A stretch of 33,243 nucleotides of DNA, from positions 1-33,243 of the forward strand of contig JADGDF010000032.1 in assembly GCA_016745055.1 (NCBI GenBank), written 5' to 3'. Shown piece by piece: positions 25,598 to 33,243 of this stretch. Below the pieces are notes generated by a model, which had not been told where the DNA came from, made no database searches, and was given only the letters and a program-made list of their open reading frames with translations. The number at the start of each line of letters is the position of its first letter. Within the stretch, counting starts at the first letter, position 1. The translations under genes were made by a program, and so were the position numbers. Source of the DNA: Thiotrichaceae bacterium. GTDB taxonomy: Bacteria; Pseudomonadota; Gammaproteobacteria; Beggiatoales; Beggiatoaceae.

Positions 25598-25949
25598 ATG
25601 TCTCAGCAATTTTTTACAAAGCGGTGGATCATCGTGGTAATGTTGTACAAGGTCAACTTGATGCCAATAATGTGAGTGATTTAGAAACTCCCTAGAGCGA
25701 ATGGGCCTAGATTTAATTCATTCTAAGAAGCCTCGTAATATTCGCATTGGTAAAGTTAATCGTGTTGAACTCATTACCTTTTGTTTTCATATGGAAACTT
25801 TAACGCGAGCTAGTGTCCCCCTTATTGAAGGATTAAGTGATTTTCGTGATAATTTGTCACAATCTCGTTTTCGAGAAATTATTTCTAGTCTCATTGAAAG
25901 CATTGAAGGCGGGGAAAGGCTTTCTAAGGCATGTCCATCTTATCACTAA
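25598..25949 (+). pseudogene. Truncated and frameshifted GspF/PilC-type inner-membrane protein
   Basis: The reading starts MSQQF at 25598, shifts frame within a T-run to FYKAVDHRGNVVQGQLDANN, and shifts again near ACTCCCTAGAGCG to LERMGLDLIHSKK. It runs on through RVELITFCFHMETLTRASVP and LIEGLSDFRDNLSQSRFREI to IEGGERLSKACPSYH and a stop. This is the N-terminal type II secretion F domain of a GspF/PilC protein (normally about 400 residues with three TM helices). Everything beyond residue ~115 is missing. No other pilus or secretion gene is nearby, so it is probably a stray fragment. Confidence 0.78.
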
Positions 25950-26008
25950 CACATAACTTAATGAGGGAGTAAATTTATAACCCTGCTTCTAAACATTTAA
26001 ACGCTACA

Positions 26009-26029
26009 GACGGGATTATAAACCCCGTC
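26009..26029. terminator. Small hairpin beyond the glycoside hydrolase gene
   Basis: GACGGG (26009-26014) pairs with CCCGTC (26024-26029) with a 9-base loop, 15 bases after the stop of the minus-strand hydrolase. It lacks a U-tract and may also be a short dispersed repeat. Confidence 0.35.
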
Positions 26030-26043
26030 CTGCTAAGTACTGT

Positions 26044-29000
26044 CTATCCTCTAATATTAATATTAATGGCTTCTAAGTTATAAATTACTGTCCCATCTGA
26101 CAAACGATAACCAAAATAAACTTTCAACTGGCCTGCACCCATAAAGCGACTTTGATACATTGTAACTTTCTGAATAGGTTGTAAGGTCACCTGCTCAAAC
26201 ACAGTTAAACCTGCAAAATCATCTTTAGACCAATTCAAAACACTGCCCATTTCGTTCAGCATAAAATACTGAGAACCATTGTTGGATACAATATATTCTG
26301 CAAAAATGAAAATATCGGCGGTTTGACCAATGTGAGCAGCATTCACAGTAATTTCCCCTCCTACTTTCACATTATCTTGCAAAGAAACAGAAGATTGGGT
26401 TTGAAAACTGTTATTCTCAAGTGCCAAACCACCAGAAAAGGCGGCGTAATGATTTGCACCACTGCCATTCGCATCGAATGAAATAGCGTTACTCAAATAA
26501 GGAAAGCTTAAGTGACGGAAAGTTAACATGTAATCATTGTTAAATGCCGGCAAATCAACGCGCATTTGTCGATTACTGGCTTGAGTAGTTTTCAACTGAA
26601 TATTGACATTGTTTGCATCTGCATTGGTGTCCCATAATTCAACTGAGTAAGTCCCATCTTGTTGTAATCCACCAATAGTCACACTTGCACCACTGACTGA
26701 CGCACCTGCTATACGAGTATCTTGCAACACATACACTAAACCTTGTTGACCATCGCCCGTAGCAAACGCTTCTAGATTTTGTCTATTACCACCAAAGCTA
26801 ATATTTCTTTCCCAAGGCATACTAGGGAAGTTGGTGAAATCAATTTGGGTGTTTGCAAAAAATTTTGCCATGTTCTTTTGAGCCACCCACATTTTTTCCG
26901 TCAACCTTGGTCCACGAAATTCCAATACTTTACTTGGCCAGCGCAAAGGCATACCTGCACCGCCTGCGGCAAAGCCTGACCAAATCATATTATGAAAAGT
27001 TTTTTCATCCATATCTTGGGAATAGTGTCCATAACTTTCTACGTCAATCGGGCCAAATTCTAAATCAAATACTGGACGAAAATCCATGGTGTTGCCTATT
27101 TGATAACGTACTCGACGTGCTGCTTCAATGGTGGGACGAATGCTCATATCACCATCACCTGTCGTGGTTGGATCGGAGACTGCTGAGGTGTAATTGTGAA
27201 TGCCTACAAAATCGAATAAATCATTTTGTAAAACAAAATCTTTCAATTCAAAACGAGGCTCTTCAATAACGGAAGAAATTGTCATCATGAACTCAGGATC
27301 AATGGTCTTCAGATGGCTTCGTAAGTCTTTCATCCACACGATGCGATCACCCATATCACGATTAGTATTGCTTGGGCGCGAAGCAAAGGTATCATTATCC
27401 CATTCATTCATCATTTCCCAGCCGAAAAAATTAGGATAGTTTTTTAAGCGACTGTGCAATGTAGATAAACGCTGTTTTTGCGCTTGTCGTGCTTGGCTAT
27501 TGGTGACAAATTCTTCACGCGTGGAAATTTGACCTCCATTAATAATATTGTAAGGGTGTGCGTGGAAAATATCGGCACGATAGAAATAGTTATCCCAAGG
27601 AGTTAATGTCACAAAAATACCATTTTCTTGGCATAATTGCATCAAATCTTCCATAAATTGCAAAGTTTCACGTGTATAGGCGCTACCATCGGTTGTTGCT
27701 GGAAATTCTAACCAGGAAATTCCGTTGGGGAAGGGAACACCATTGTGTTGCACGGCATCGGCAAAGGCTAAATCTTCAATAAAAATCCGAAGGAAGTTAA
27801 TGCCTTTGTCAGACAAGAACTTGATAAAGTTTTGAGCTTTTTCATCTTCAGGAATATTGATAGTTGACCAATTAGTTAGCCCTAAAGTGGGATTCCACAA
27901 TTGGCGCGCGTATAAATCTCTGAATCCTACCCAAGATATGCCTGATGCTTGCGTGACGGGTAAGAATGCCTCACCGTTTTCATAAACAAAATAACGTCCC
28001 ACAGAGGATGGATAAATCCGGCCTTTGCCATAATTATTCGGTACATTGGACGTATTTACCGTTATAGAGGCAGGAATACCGTAATTTCCTGCATGGTCGA
28101 CAGCTCTGACACTCACTTGATATGATTTATTAGGACGTAGGCCTAAAATGCGCAGTTGCTCGATTTTGCCCGCGATTTTAGGAACAAAACTATTTTTGTA
28201 CTCCACCGTTTTACTACCCAAGGTGTGCGTGATGACATATTCTTTTGCCATACCTGTACTATTGTCATCTCCAGTGGCTGTAAATGAAATAACGGCTGAC
28301 ATCGGCTGCGTGCGAACGACTTGTAAATTAGACACCGCCGCCGGTGGTGTGCTGTCATTTGGAGGTAACAGCATAATTCGCGCATAATTATCTGGGCCTT
28401 TTAAACCATCTCCGAACCACTCGTAAAAACGATTGACTTCCACTGGGTGATTAGCACGTAATGGTCCTTGCCCATCATCATCTTCCAGTACCATAATGTT
28501 GGCTGAAATCACGGATAATGCCTTTGGCACACCACCCAAATGTTGCCAGGGAATCGCTAACTCAACTGTGTACCCTTGGTCAGTATCACCATTGTTGTTG
28601 ACGGTGCCGTTAATCGAAACAGCTTTTTGAATGGATGAAATTTCTCCATAATATGCCGTATTTCCTCCTCCGTTGCCTTTATCGTAGCGATAGTGACGAC
28701 CTTGAATGGTAAAGGCAATCACTCTGTCTGAATCTTGCAGCAGTGCATCACGAGAACTATTAGGATCAAGGTAAATTTCCACGCCATCATCGCTATTAGT
28801 TTCCCAATTGTTACTACTGGCATGGTCATCCCATAACTTGTCATCGTCAACTTCAACTAAAATGTACAAATTGCTGTTGTCGTATTGGAACGAATAACGA
28901 ATACGATTATCATCGCGGTCATACTTGTAAATATGACGTGACAAACTCGTATTCCATTCACTGCCATGCGTGATTTTGCCATCAATTGTAACGCTAGAAC

Positions 29001-29133
29001 TAGCATAACGTGCCACGGCATCATAATGCAGCGGATTGATCGTATCTTTATGGTAATAACCATTGTAGGTACTGGCAAAAACAGTGTTACTACATAACAA
29101 TCCAGTTAATACTATTTTCCGCAATAGTTTCAT
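26044..29133 (-). CDS. Secreted modular glycoside hydrolase (CBM9-like, FN3, clan GH-A domain)
   Basis: A 1029-residue protein with AGAGGGAT upstream of the ATG and signal peptide KLLRKIVLTGLLCSNTVFAS. Residues about 40-260 form a CBM9-like carbohydrate-binding module (SVTIDGKI..GSEW, DDGVEIYLDPN, YTVELAIPW). About 265-370 is a fibronectin type III domain (PPAAVSNLQVVR, YQVSVRAVDHAGN). About 385-810 is a (beta/alpha)8 catalytic domain of the GH5-like type: acid/base Glu in 'EMMNEWDN' (about 576) and nucleophile Glu in 'FDLEFGP' (about 691). About 815-1029 is a beta-rich tail. It likely cleaves a beta-linked polysaccharide such as a mannan or glucan outside the cell; the substrate cannot be read from the sequence. 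Confidence 0.85.
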   Translation of the reverse strand: MKLLRKIVLTGLLCSNTVFASTYNGYYHKDTINPLHYDAVARYASSSVTIDGKITHGSEWNTSLSRHIYKYDRDDNRIRYSFQYDNSNLYILVEVDDDKLWDDHASSNNWETNSDDGVEIYLDPNSSRDALLQDSDRVIAFTIQGRHYRYDKGNGGGNTAYYGEISSIQKAVSINGTVNNNGDTDQGYTVELAIPWQHLGGVPKALSVISANIMVLEDDDGQGPLRANHPVEVNRFYEWFGDGLKGPDNYARIMLLPPNDSTPPAAVSNLQVVRTQPMSAVISFTATGDDNSTGMAKEYVITHTLGSKTVEYKNSFVPKIAGKIEQLRILGLRPNKSYQVSVRAVDHAGNYGIPASITVNTSNVPNNYGKGRIYPSSVGRYFVYENGEAFLPVTQASGISWVGFRDLYARQLWNPTLGLTNWSTINIPEDEKAQNFIKFLSDKGINFLRIFIEDLAFADAVQHNGVPFPNGISWLEFPATTDGSAYTRETLQFMEDLMQLCQENGIFVTLTPWDNYFYRADIFHAHPYNIINGGQISTREEFVTNSQARQAQKQRLSTLHSRLKNYPNFFGWEMMNEWDNDTFASRPSNTNRDMGDRIVWMKDLRSHLKTIDPEFMMTISSVIEEPRFELKDFVLQNDLFDFVGIHNYTSAVSDPTTTGDGDMSIRPTIEAARRVRYQIGNTMDFRPVFDLEFGPIDVESYGHYSQDMDEKTFHNMIWSGFAAGGAGMPLRWPSKVLEFRGPRLTEKMWVAQKNMAKFFANTQIDFTNFPSMPWERNISFGGNRQNLEAFATGDGQQGLVYVLQDTRIAGASVSGASVTIGGLQQDGTYSVELWDTNADANNVNIQLKTTQASNRQMRVDLPAFNNDYMLTFRHLSFPYLSNAISFDANGSGANHYAAFSGGLALENNSFQTQSSVSLQDNVKVGGEITVNAAHIGQTADIFIFAEYIVSNNGSQYFMLNEMGSVLNWSKDDFAGLTVFEQVTLQPIQKVTMYQSRFMGAGQLKVYFGYRLSDGTVIYNLEAININIRG

Positions 29134-29411
29134 TGTATCCCTCTAATAAATTAATTAGAAATTGCATCGTAGCAATTTATCATTTTTTTGAAAAGGAAGT
29201 GTTTTTTGAAGAATTTCCCAATTTGATTAAGGATGAAAATGATCCGAATTTAGAGATAGAAAAAGCATTTTTTACCATTCCAGAAGAAAATTTTAGTAAT
29301 GACCTTATGGGAAGGTGGTCAAGAGATGCATCCGCAATGTTCTTTTTAAATATTGCTCACTTGCCAAGTGTTTTTACTTTTTTAATGGATTTAGTTTTAG
29401 AATCTGTTTAA
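29133..29411 (+). CDS. Small hypothetical ORF whose 3' end is replaced by an IS
   Basis: The open frame has 92 codons counted from a TTG at 29133. That TTG overlaps the ATG of the divergent hydrolase gene, and no ribosome site supports it; the true start may be further in (GTG at about 29201). The last part reads FLMDLVL then ESV and a stop contributed by the IS. Joining across the IS without one TTA gives FLMDLVL-KNF-stop, so the insertion swapped only the last three codons. The family is not recognised. It may itself be a 5'-truncated remnant. Confidence 0.4.
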   Translation: MYPSNKLIRNCIVAIYHFFEKEVFFEEFPNLIKDENDPNLEIEKAFFTIPEENFSNDLMGRWSRDASAMFFLNIAHLPSVFTFLMDLVLESV

Positions 29412-30208
29412 AGTTTTTTTAGAATGATAGCCAAAAAAGCTAGTACAACGAATTGTAGGCTACAATTGAGGTTTCGCTCACAGTTTTTCCAAAGTCTTCG
29501 GGACTTATTCAGCCAAGCAAAAGACCTTTCAACAACCCACCGCTTGGGCAAGACTTTAAAAGTGTGCAGTTCACTATGTTTGACGACTTCTACAGTCGCC
29601 TTGAGTGTGTGTCTGACTTCTTTGGCAAAAGGAGCTCGGGTATATCCACCATCTACTAACACTTTTTCTACACCAGACAATTTGCAACGTTCAAAAGCCT
29701 TCAAAGCACCTTTCCTATCTGTCACATTAGCCGTTGTTACTTCAATGGCATGTGGAAAGCCTTGTGTATCTACAGCTAGATGCCGCTTGATACCAGATAC
29801 TTTCTTACCTGCGTCATCACCTTTTTTCTCAGCATAATCAACGTTCTTTACACTTTGCGAATAACTATCAACATACTTGGAGTGGCATTGCGTCCAAGGT
29901 TCTCTCGGGCCACGCCAACCTGTTTTTTTTAAGCTTTGCTCCAAGTTTTCCAGTAGTAATACACCCATTGCCACTTAGGAAAGCTTTCTGGCAGCATTCT
30001 CCACTGACAGCCGCTTTTGAGTACATACAATACTGCACAAAAAATTTCATAAAGCTCCACTTTCCTTGGACTAGTGCGTTTGCGGGCTCTTTACAGAAAT
30101 GGTTGGATTTGTTCAAATTGTTTGCGAATTAGGAAGCTGGGGTATGTTTTTCTCATTATTCCATTATCTGACAGATTTTTGACTTTTTCAATGACTTTAA
30201 ACAGGTTC
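29400..30208 (-). mobile_element. IS5-family insertion sequence, 809 bp, with inverted repeats and TTA target duplication
   Basis: Left end GAATCTGTTTAAAGT (29400-29414) and right end ACTTTAAACAGGTTC (30194-30208) are inverted repeats with one mismatch. TTA at 29397-29399 and at 30209-30211 is the 3-base target duplication. Size and transposase fit the IS5 family (IS1031/IS427-like groups). The transposase is broken, so movement would need help from another copy. A second, diverged copy end is at 1-98 in opposite orientation. Confidence 0.88.
29408..30156 (-). pseudogene. IS5-family DDE transposase with internal stop and frameshift
   Basis: ATG at 30156 reads RKTYPSFLIRKQFEQIQPFL, then TAA (30091-30093). 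The same frame resumes with RARKRTSPRKVELYEIFCA, LKSGCQWRMLPESFPKWQWV and YYYWKTWSKA, stopping again. The C-terminal part is in the -1 frame (from about 29974): VDSYSQSVKN, AGKKVSGIKRHLAVDTQG, VLVDGGYT, KRWVVERSFAWL, LQFVVLAFLAIILKKL. Likely catalytic residues are the Asp of VDS, the Asp of VDGGY and the Glu of VVERS, all still present. The early stop plus frameshift make a full-length product unlikely. Confidence 0.85.
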
Positions 30209-30319
30209 TTAAAAAATTTCTAAAATATTAAAATTTGTGGCTAACAAGTAAACTATATCCCTTTGGAATAAACTGATTTAAAATGACAGGTTAAGTCTAA
30301 TACCACATGGAATCATAAT

Positions 30320-30922
30320 ATGCTTTTTTTGTTGGCTGACGACCATTCACTTTTCCGTGAAGGCATGGTACATATACTTCTGGATCATTTTTCCAATACC
30401 ACAATCACTCAAGTCAATTCTTGGTACGATACCCATACGGCAATTTCTAGGCAACAATTTGATTTGGCATTCATAGACTTAACCATGCCTGGGCAGGGTG
30501 ATTGGGATGATGAGCTAAAGCAAGTTTTAGCGACATCGCCTACTTTGCCTGTCTGTGTGCTTTCTGGCTCGGATGCAAAGACCGATCGGCGCAAGGTGTA
30601 TGAAATGGGGGCGGCAGGTTTTTTTCATAAAAGTATGCTAACCTTGGAAATCAAACAAAATGTTACCCAGTTACTGAATGGACAGCGTGTTTTTCCCAAT
30701 GTGAGAGAAAACGCAATAACATCCTCTTCGCCTTCTCCGCTCACAATGCGTCAACGTGACATCATGCATTTATTGACGAAAGGTTATAGTAATAAAGACA
30801 TTGCGAAGGAATTGAATCTGAGTGAAGGCACAGTAAAATGCCATTTCAGCAGTATTTTTAATACGTTAGGCGCTAAAAATCGCGTTGAAGCTTTATGTAT
30901 TATGCAGAAGCAGCATTGGTAG
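30320..30922 (+). CDS. NarL/FixJ-type response regulator
   Basis: A 200-residue protein. The N-terminal receiver domain has acidic pair D7-D8, phosphorylation site D53 (FIDLTMPG), S82 and K104 (FFHKS). The C-terminal LuxR-type helix-turn-helix starts at about 140: LTMRQRDIMHLLTKGYSNKD, then IAKELNLSEGTVKCH. It should bind DNA as a phosphorylated dimer. Its last 23 bases overlap the 3' end of the convergent hybrid kinase gene, its probable partner. The IS ends 111 bases upstream, so its promoter region may have been altered. A weakly spaced RBS only (TGGAATCATAAT) precedes the ATG. Confidence 0.9.
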   Translation: MLFLLADDHSLFREGMVHILLDHFSNTTITQVNSWYDTHTAISRQQFDLAFIDLTMPGQGDWDDELKQVLATSPTLPVCVLSGSDAKTDRRKVYEMGAAGFFHKSMLTLEIKQNVTQLLNGQRVFPNVRENAITSSSPSPLTMRQRDIMHLLTKGYSNKDIAKELNLSEGTVKCHFSSIFNTLGAKNRVEALCIMQKQHW

Positions 30923-32501
30923 TTGACGATTGTGCTTGCATAAGTTGCCCAATGGCTTGACGCAAAATATTGGCTTCTATTGGTTTATGCAAAACCTTCA
31001 ATGGTGAGTCTACCAAAAGTTGTAGGGTTTTCGGATCCGTGTTACCCGTAATGAGCAGTGCAGGTAACGTGGTTGAAAAATGTTGATTGATGATCTTAAT
31101 CGCTTCTAGGCCCGTGTCATCATCCAGTTGATAATCGCTTAAAATAAAATCTGGACACTGTACGAGTTGTTCCAATGCACGTTGGCTATTGTTCGCTGTC
31201 GTACTTGAATGCCCCCATTGTTTGAGCAACAAAGACAAAGCTTGCGCCACTGCCGCATCATCTTCCAGTATCAAAACATAGTAATTATTATTGTCTTCAA
31301 ACACCTTCTGATTACTGTGAATTTCTTGTTTTACGCGCTTTTCACCGCTAGGTACTGAGATTGCCTGCGATGGCAAATCAATGGAAAAATGGCAACCTTG
31401 CCCCACTTGAGAATTGAGTGTGAGTTGGCAATCCATTAACAGGCACAAACGTTTCACAATGGATAAACCCAAGCCTAACCCTTTCTCACGGTTACGCGCT
31501 GGATTATTTAACTGATAAAATTCTTCAAAAATGCGTGTTTGCTCAATTTCAGGAATGCCAACACCATTATCAATCACTTCAATGCGTAAATGCCCTCCTG
31601 AACGATGGCGCATGCCCAATAAAATCTTGCCTGATTTTCCCATGTGTTTGATGGCATTAATCACTAAGTTTCTCAATACCCTTTCTAATAAACGTTTATC
31701 AATAAATACTTGGTGGTGCATAGTGACATAGCGTAATTCAATCTGTTTGGCATACGCCATATCATCCAATTGGAAATACAAACTTTTAAATAAGTCATGC
31801 AACGCAAAATAGTCATGCTCAACGTGAATAACACCCGAATCTAAACGTGAAATATCCAATAACCCTTCCAGTAAACCCGCTAAGCTGCTATTGGCTTCAC
31901 TAATTTTTTTTAACACAGTGATTTGTTCATTATCTGTTAGCATGGGTTCTAAAACAGCCTCAAATAAATGCATAGCTTGGATGGGTTGGCGTAAGTCATG
32001 ACTGGCTGCGGCCAAAAAGCGGGTTTTTTCTGCACTGGCTTTTTCAGCTTGTTGTTTTTGTAGTTCCAACGCTTGGGCTAATTCTTGATTTTGCTCACGC
32101 TGTTTAAGCGTTTGAGTATATAGATGATAAAACATCATGCCGCAAGCATAGGCCATAACCCAGAATATGGCTGTGCCAACTGCCATCCAGAAAAATATGC
32201 TGGCTTCACGCAGAAAGGCAGAAAGAATAATGGGCACTAAGCAGCCAGCAATGGTTGCATTCATAGCTAAATGATGCAGTGGTGTTGATATAACTGCACC
32301 TACGACAACGACACATATCGTACCGTTCAATAGAAGTGTATTTGCTGCATTATCAGGCTCAATAAACAACACCCATAGCAATCCCCACCCTAAACCTGCA
32401 AATGAGCTAAGTGGTATCTCAATCCAAAAAAACCAAACCTGTTTAATAGGTTCATAATTATTGTGGTAGTGGTAATACAACAAGAGCCAAATACCGCACA
32501 A
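30900..32501 (-). CDS. Membrane hybrid histidine kinase with C-terminal receiver
   Basis: 533 residues counted from a TTG at 32501. About five hydrophobic segments (residues 1-130) form a membrane sensor of the MASE type. A coiled-coil linker follows (QNQELAQALELQKQQAEKAS). HisKA has the phospho-acceptor H168 in ASHDLRQP. HATPase_c has N in LVINAIKH, DNGVGIP and GLGLGLSIVKRL. The receiver domain (about 405-520) has ILEDD, D456 in SDYQLDD and K in HKP. No ribosome site precedes the TTG, and in-frame sequence upstream (VIPIYLSTWVTFQLI, back to about 32575) still looks like a membrane helix with no ATG. The 5' end is therefore probably missing or uses a rare start. Confidence 0.85.
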   Translation of the reverse strand: MCGIWLLLYYHYHNNYEPIKQVWFFWIEIPLSSFAGLGWGLLWVLFIEPDNAANTLLLNGTICVVVVGAVISTPLHHLAMNATIAGCLVPIILSAFLREASIFFWMAVGTAIFWVMAYACGMMFYHLYTQTLKQREQNQELAQALELQKQQAEKASAEKTRFLAAASHDLRQPIQAMHLFEAVLEPMLTDNEQITVLKKISEANSSLAGLLEGLLDISRLDSGVIHVEHDYFALHDLFKSLYFQLDDMAYAKQIELRYVTMHHQVFIDKRLLERVLRNLVINAIKHMGKSGKILLGMRHRSGGHLRIEVIDNGVGIPEIEQTRIFEEFYQLNNPARNREKGLGLGLSIVKRLCLLMDCQLTLNSQVGQGCHFSIDLPSQAISVPSGEKRVKQEIHSNQKVFEDNNNYYVLILEDDAAVAQALSLLLKQWGHSSTTANNSQRALEQLVQCPDFILSDYQLDDDTGLEAIKIINQHFSTTLPALLITGNTDPKTLQLLVDSPLKVLHKPIEANILRQAIGQLMQAQSSTTNAASA

Positions 32502-32625
32502 AATTAGTTGGAAGGTAACCCAAGTGCTTAAATAGATTGGAATTACTGTTTTGCAGTTGGCATGGAAGCCTAATATCTAGTAGTCAATATACATTATGAA
32601 TTTATTTTAATTGGAGTAAGAAAGC

Positions 32626-32907
32626 ATGACAATCACAGTCACTAATATGAGGGATTCTGACATTGAAGTAGCCATCAATCAATGGGGGGACAATGGTAGT
32701 ACTGGGTATTACACGATTCACTCAGGAAATAAAAGTGGAACATGGAACCGGGGTAGTAGTAGAGGGTTTGTCATGATGGTCAAGGACAAGGACTCTATCA
32801 CAGAAATACCCTATTATGTTCAACATAATAGCAATGTACAGGTGCATGAAGACAAAGTAATGGATGGTACACATCACTTAAGTAACCTCAACGACTGCCG
32901 CCGATAG
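32626..32907 (+). CDS. Small beta-rich hypothetical protein
   Basis: A 93-residue protein with a good ribosome site (TTGGAGTAAGAAAGC). No signal peptide is visible. Alternating polar/hydrophobic strands (ITVTNMRDSDIEVAINQWG, GYYTIHSGNKSGTWNR, GFVMMVKDK, PYYVQHNSNVQV) suggest a small beta-sandwich of lectin or actinoporin-like shape; this is an impression, not a family match. The last residues (NLNDCRR) run into the reverse transcriptase fragment and may not be original. The gene may have inserted between the kinase promoter region and the RT remnant. Confidence 0.6.
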   Translation: MTITVTNMRDSDIEVAINQWGDNGSTGYYTIHSGNKSGTWNRGSSRGFVMMVKDKDSITEIPYYVQHNSNVQVHEDKVMDGTHHLSNLNDCRR

Positions 32908-33130
32908 CAGGGTAGTCCACGATTTGTTTTATGGGCGTTTCATAGATGATTGGGTGATTTTATGTCGGACTCACAACCAGTTACGAACTATAGGGCAGGT
33001 AATGAATTGGGTGTTGGATGCCGTGGAAATGACTAAACACCCGTATAAGACGTATATTGGTCGGATTAAAACCACCGGCTTTGATTTCCTCGGCTACTGC
33101 ATTGGTAGTCATTTACTCAAAGCCAGGTAG
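32905..33130 (+). pseudogene. Reverse transcriptase fragment (group II intron/retroelement type)
   Basis: The frame holds DLFYGRFIDDWVILCRTHNQ, the YxDD-box region in which the active-site motif appears as F-I-D-D. It then has NWVLDAVEMTKHPYKTYIGR and TTGFDFLGYCIGSH, ending at a TAG at 33128-33130. 'KTYIGRI...GFDFLGY' is the conserved block that follows the YxDD motif in bacterial reverse transcriptases. Upstream RT blocks and the downstream maturase or C-terminal part are missing, so it is a remnant. The last 113 bases of the window hold no feature I can assign. Confidence 0.72.
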
Positions 33131-33243
33131 GGTCGGTGCAATGTTAGGCATCAATTTAAGCACTCCAATTGGCCATTTGGTCAACAGTGTTGAGTTTCTT
33201 CCTGCGTTTATTGTTCGAGCAACCATAGGAAAATCGCTGTGAA

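Noticed and set aside
26853-27269. 138-residue plus-strand open frame within the glycoside hydrolase gene
   Set aside because: It is a shadow of the catalytic domain on the other strand; no support of its own.
29900-29960. Programmed -1 frameshift at the A8 run to make a full transposase
   Set aside because: The A-run lies after the upstream frame has already stopped, and an earlier TAA at 30091-30093 also blocks that frame.
29868-30116. 82-residue minus-strand open frame inside the IS
   Set aside because: It is the wrong frame: the transposase N-terminal homology (CQWRMLPESFPKWQWV) is read in another frame.
1-30208. Composite transposon carrying the whole segment
   Set aside because: The element copies have diverged, each full end has its own local TTA, and the cargo includes core metabolism; independent insertions are simpler.
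33057-33242. 61-residue open frame at the right edge
   Set aside because: Its first half is an out-of-frame reading of the reverse transcriptase block and its second half is unidentified; too short to call.

Overview
The window looks like chromosomal DNA of an AT-rich (by eye about 40% GC) sulfur-oxidising gammaproteobacterium, most plausibly of the Beggiatoa/Thioploca type (Thiotrichales). This rests on a QmoAB-HdrCB dissimilatory sulfur operon, very large secreted RHS and repeat proteins, many short dispersed palindromic repeats, and numerous decayed genes. The genus is an inference; no rRNA or tRNA gene was seen.

Layout. (1) 1-98: right end of an IS5-type insertion sequence cut by the window edge. 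(2) 189-5658, minus strand: qmoA-qmoB-[decayed four-helix-bundle gene plus repeat]-hdrC-hdrB, a soluble heterodisulfide-reductase-like electron-transfer complex expected to work with APS reductase, whose genes are not in the window. (3) 5765-6051: remnants of a small gene. (4) 6116-8110: secreted protein with an InlB-type domain and four ~110-residue repeats. (5) 8171-13554, minus strand: a compact five-gene operon encoding two paralogous coiled-coil PD-(D/E)XK nuclease-like proteins, a SARP-NACHT-multi-TM STAND protein, a conserved small protein and an HNH nuclease. This is my best candidate for an undescribed (defence-like) system. (6) 13878-23219, plus strand: a secreted lipase-like/beta-propeller protein and a 2256-residue secreted RHS/YD-repeat protein with a private C-terminal tail. 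(7) 23220-26040: a gene graveyard with four copies of a 'GTAGGTCGGGTTA' repeat, two toxin-antitoxin pairs whose toxins are both frameshifted while the antitoxins are intact, a broken duplicate of the 6116-8110 gene end, and a truncated GspF/PilC gene. (8) 26044-29133, minus: secreted modular glycoside hydrolase (CBM9-like, FN3, clan GH-A). (9) 29133-30208: a small ORF whose last codons were replaced by an 809-bp IS5-type element with visible inverted repeats and TTA target duplication. (10) 30320-32501: LuxR-type response regulator and hybrid histidine kinase, convergent and overlapping at their 3' ends. (11) 32626-33130: a small unknown protein and a reverse transcriptase fragment.

How the parts relate. 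The Qmo/Hdr operon is core energy metabolism. The five-gene nuclease/NACHT operon has stops and ribosome sites interleaved and looks like one transcription unit. It is divergent from the secreted lipase/RHS block across a palindrome-rich intergenic region. The right half is accessory DNA shaped by IS elements, repeat-mediated duplication and gene decay.
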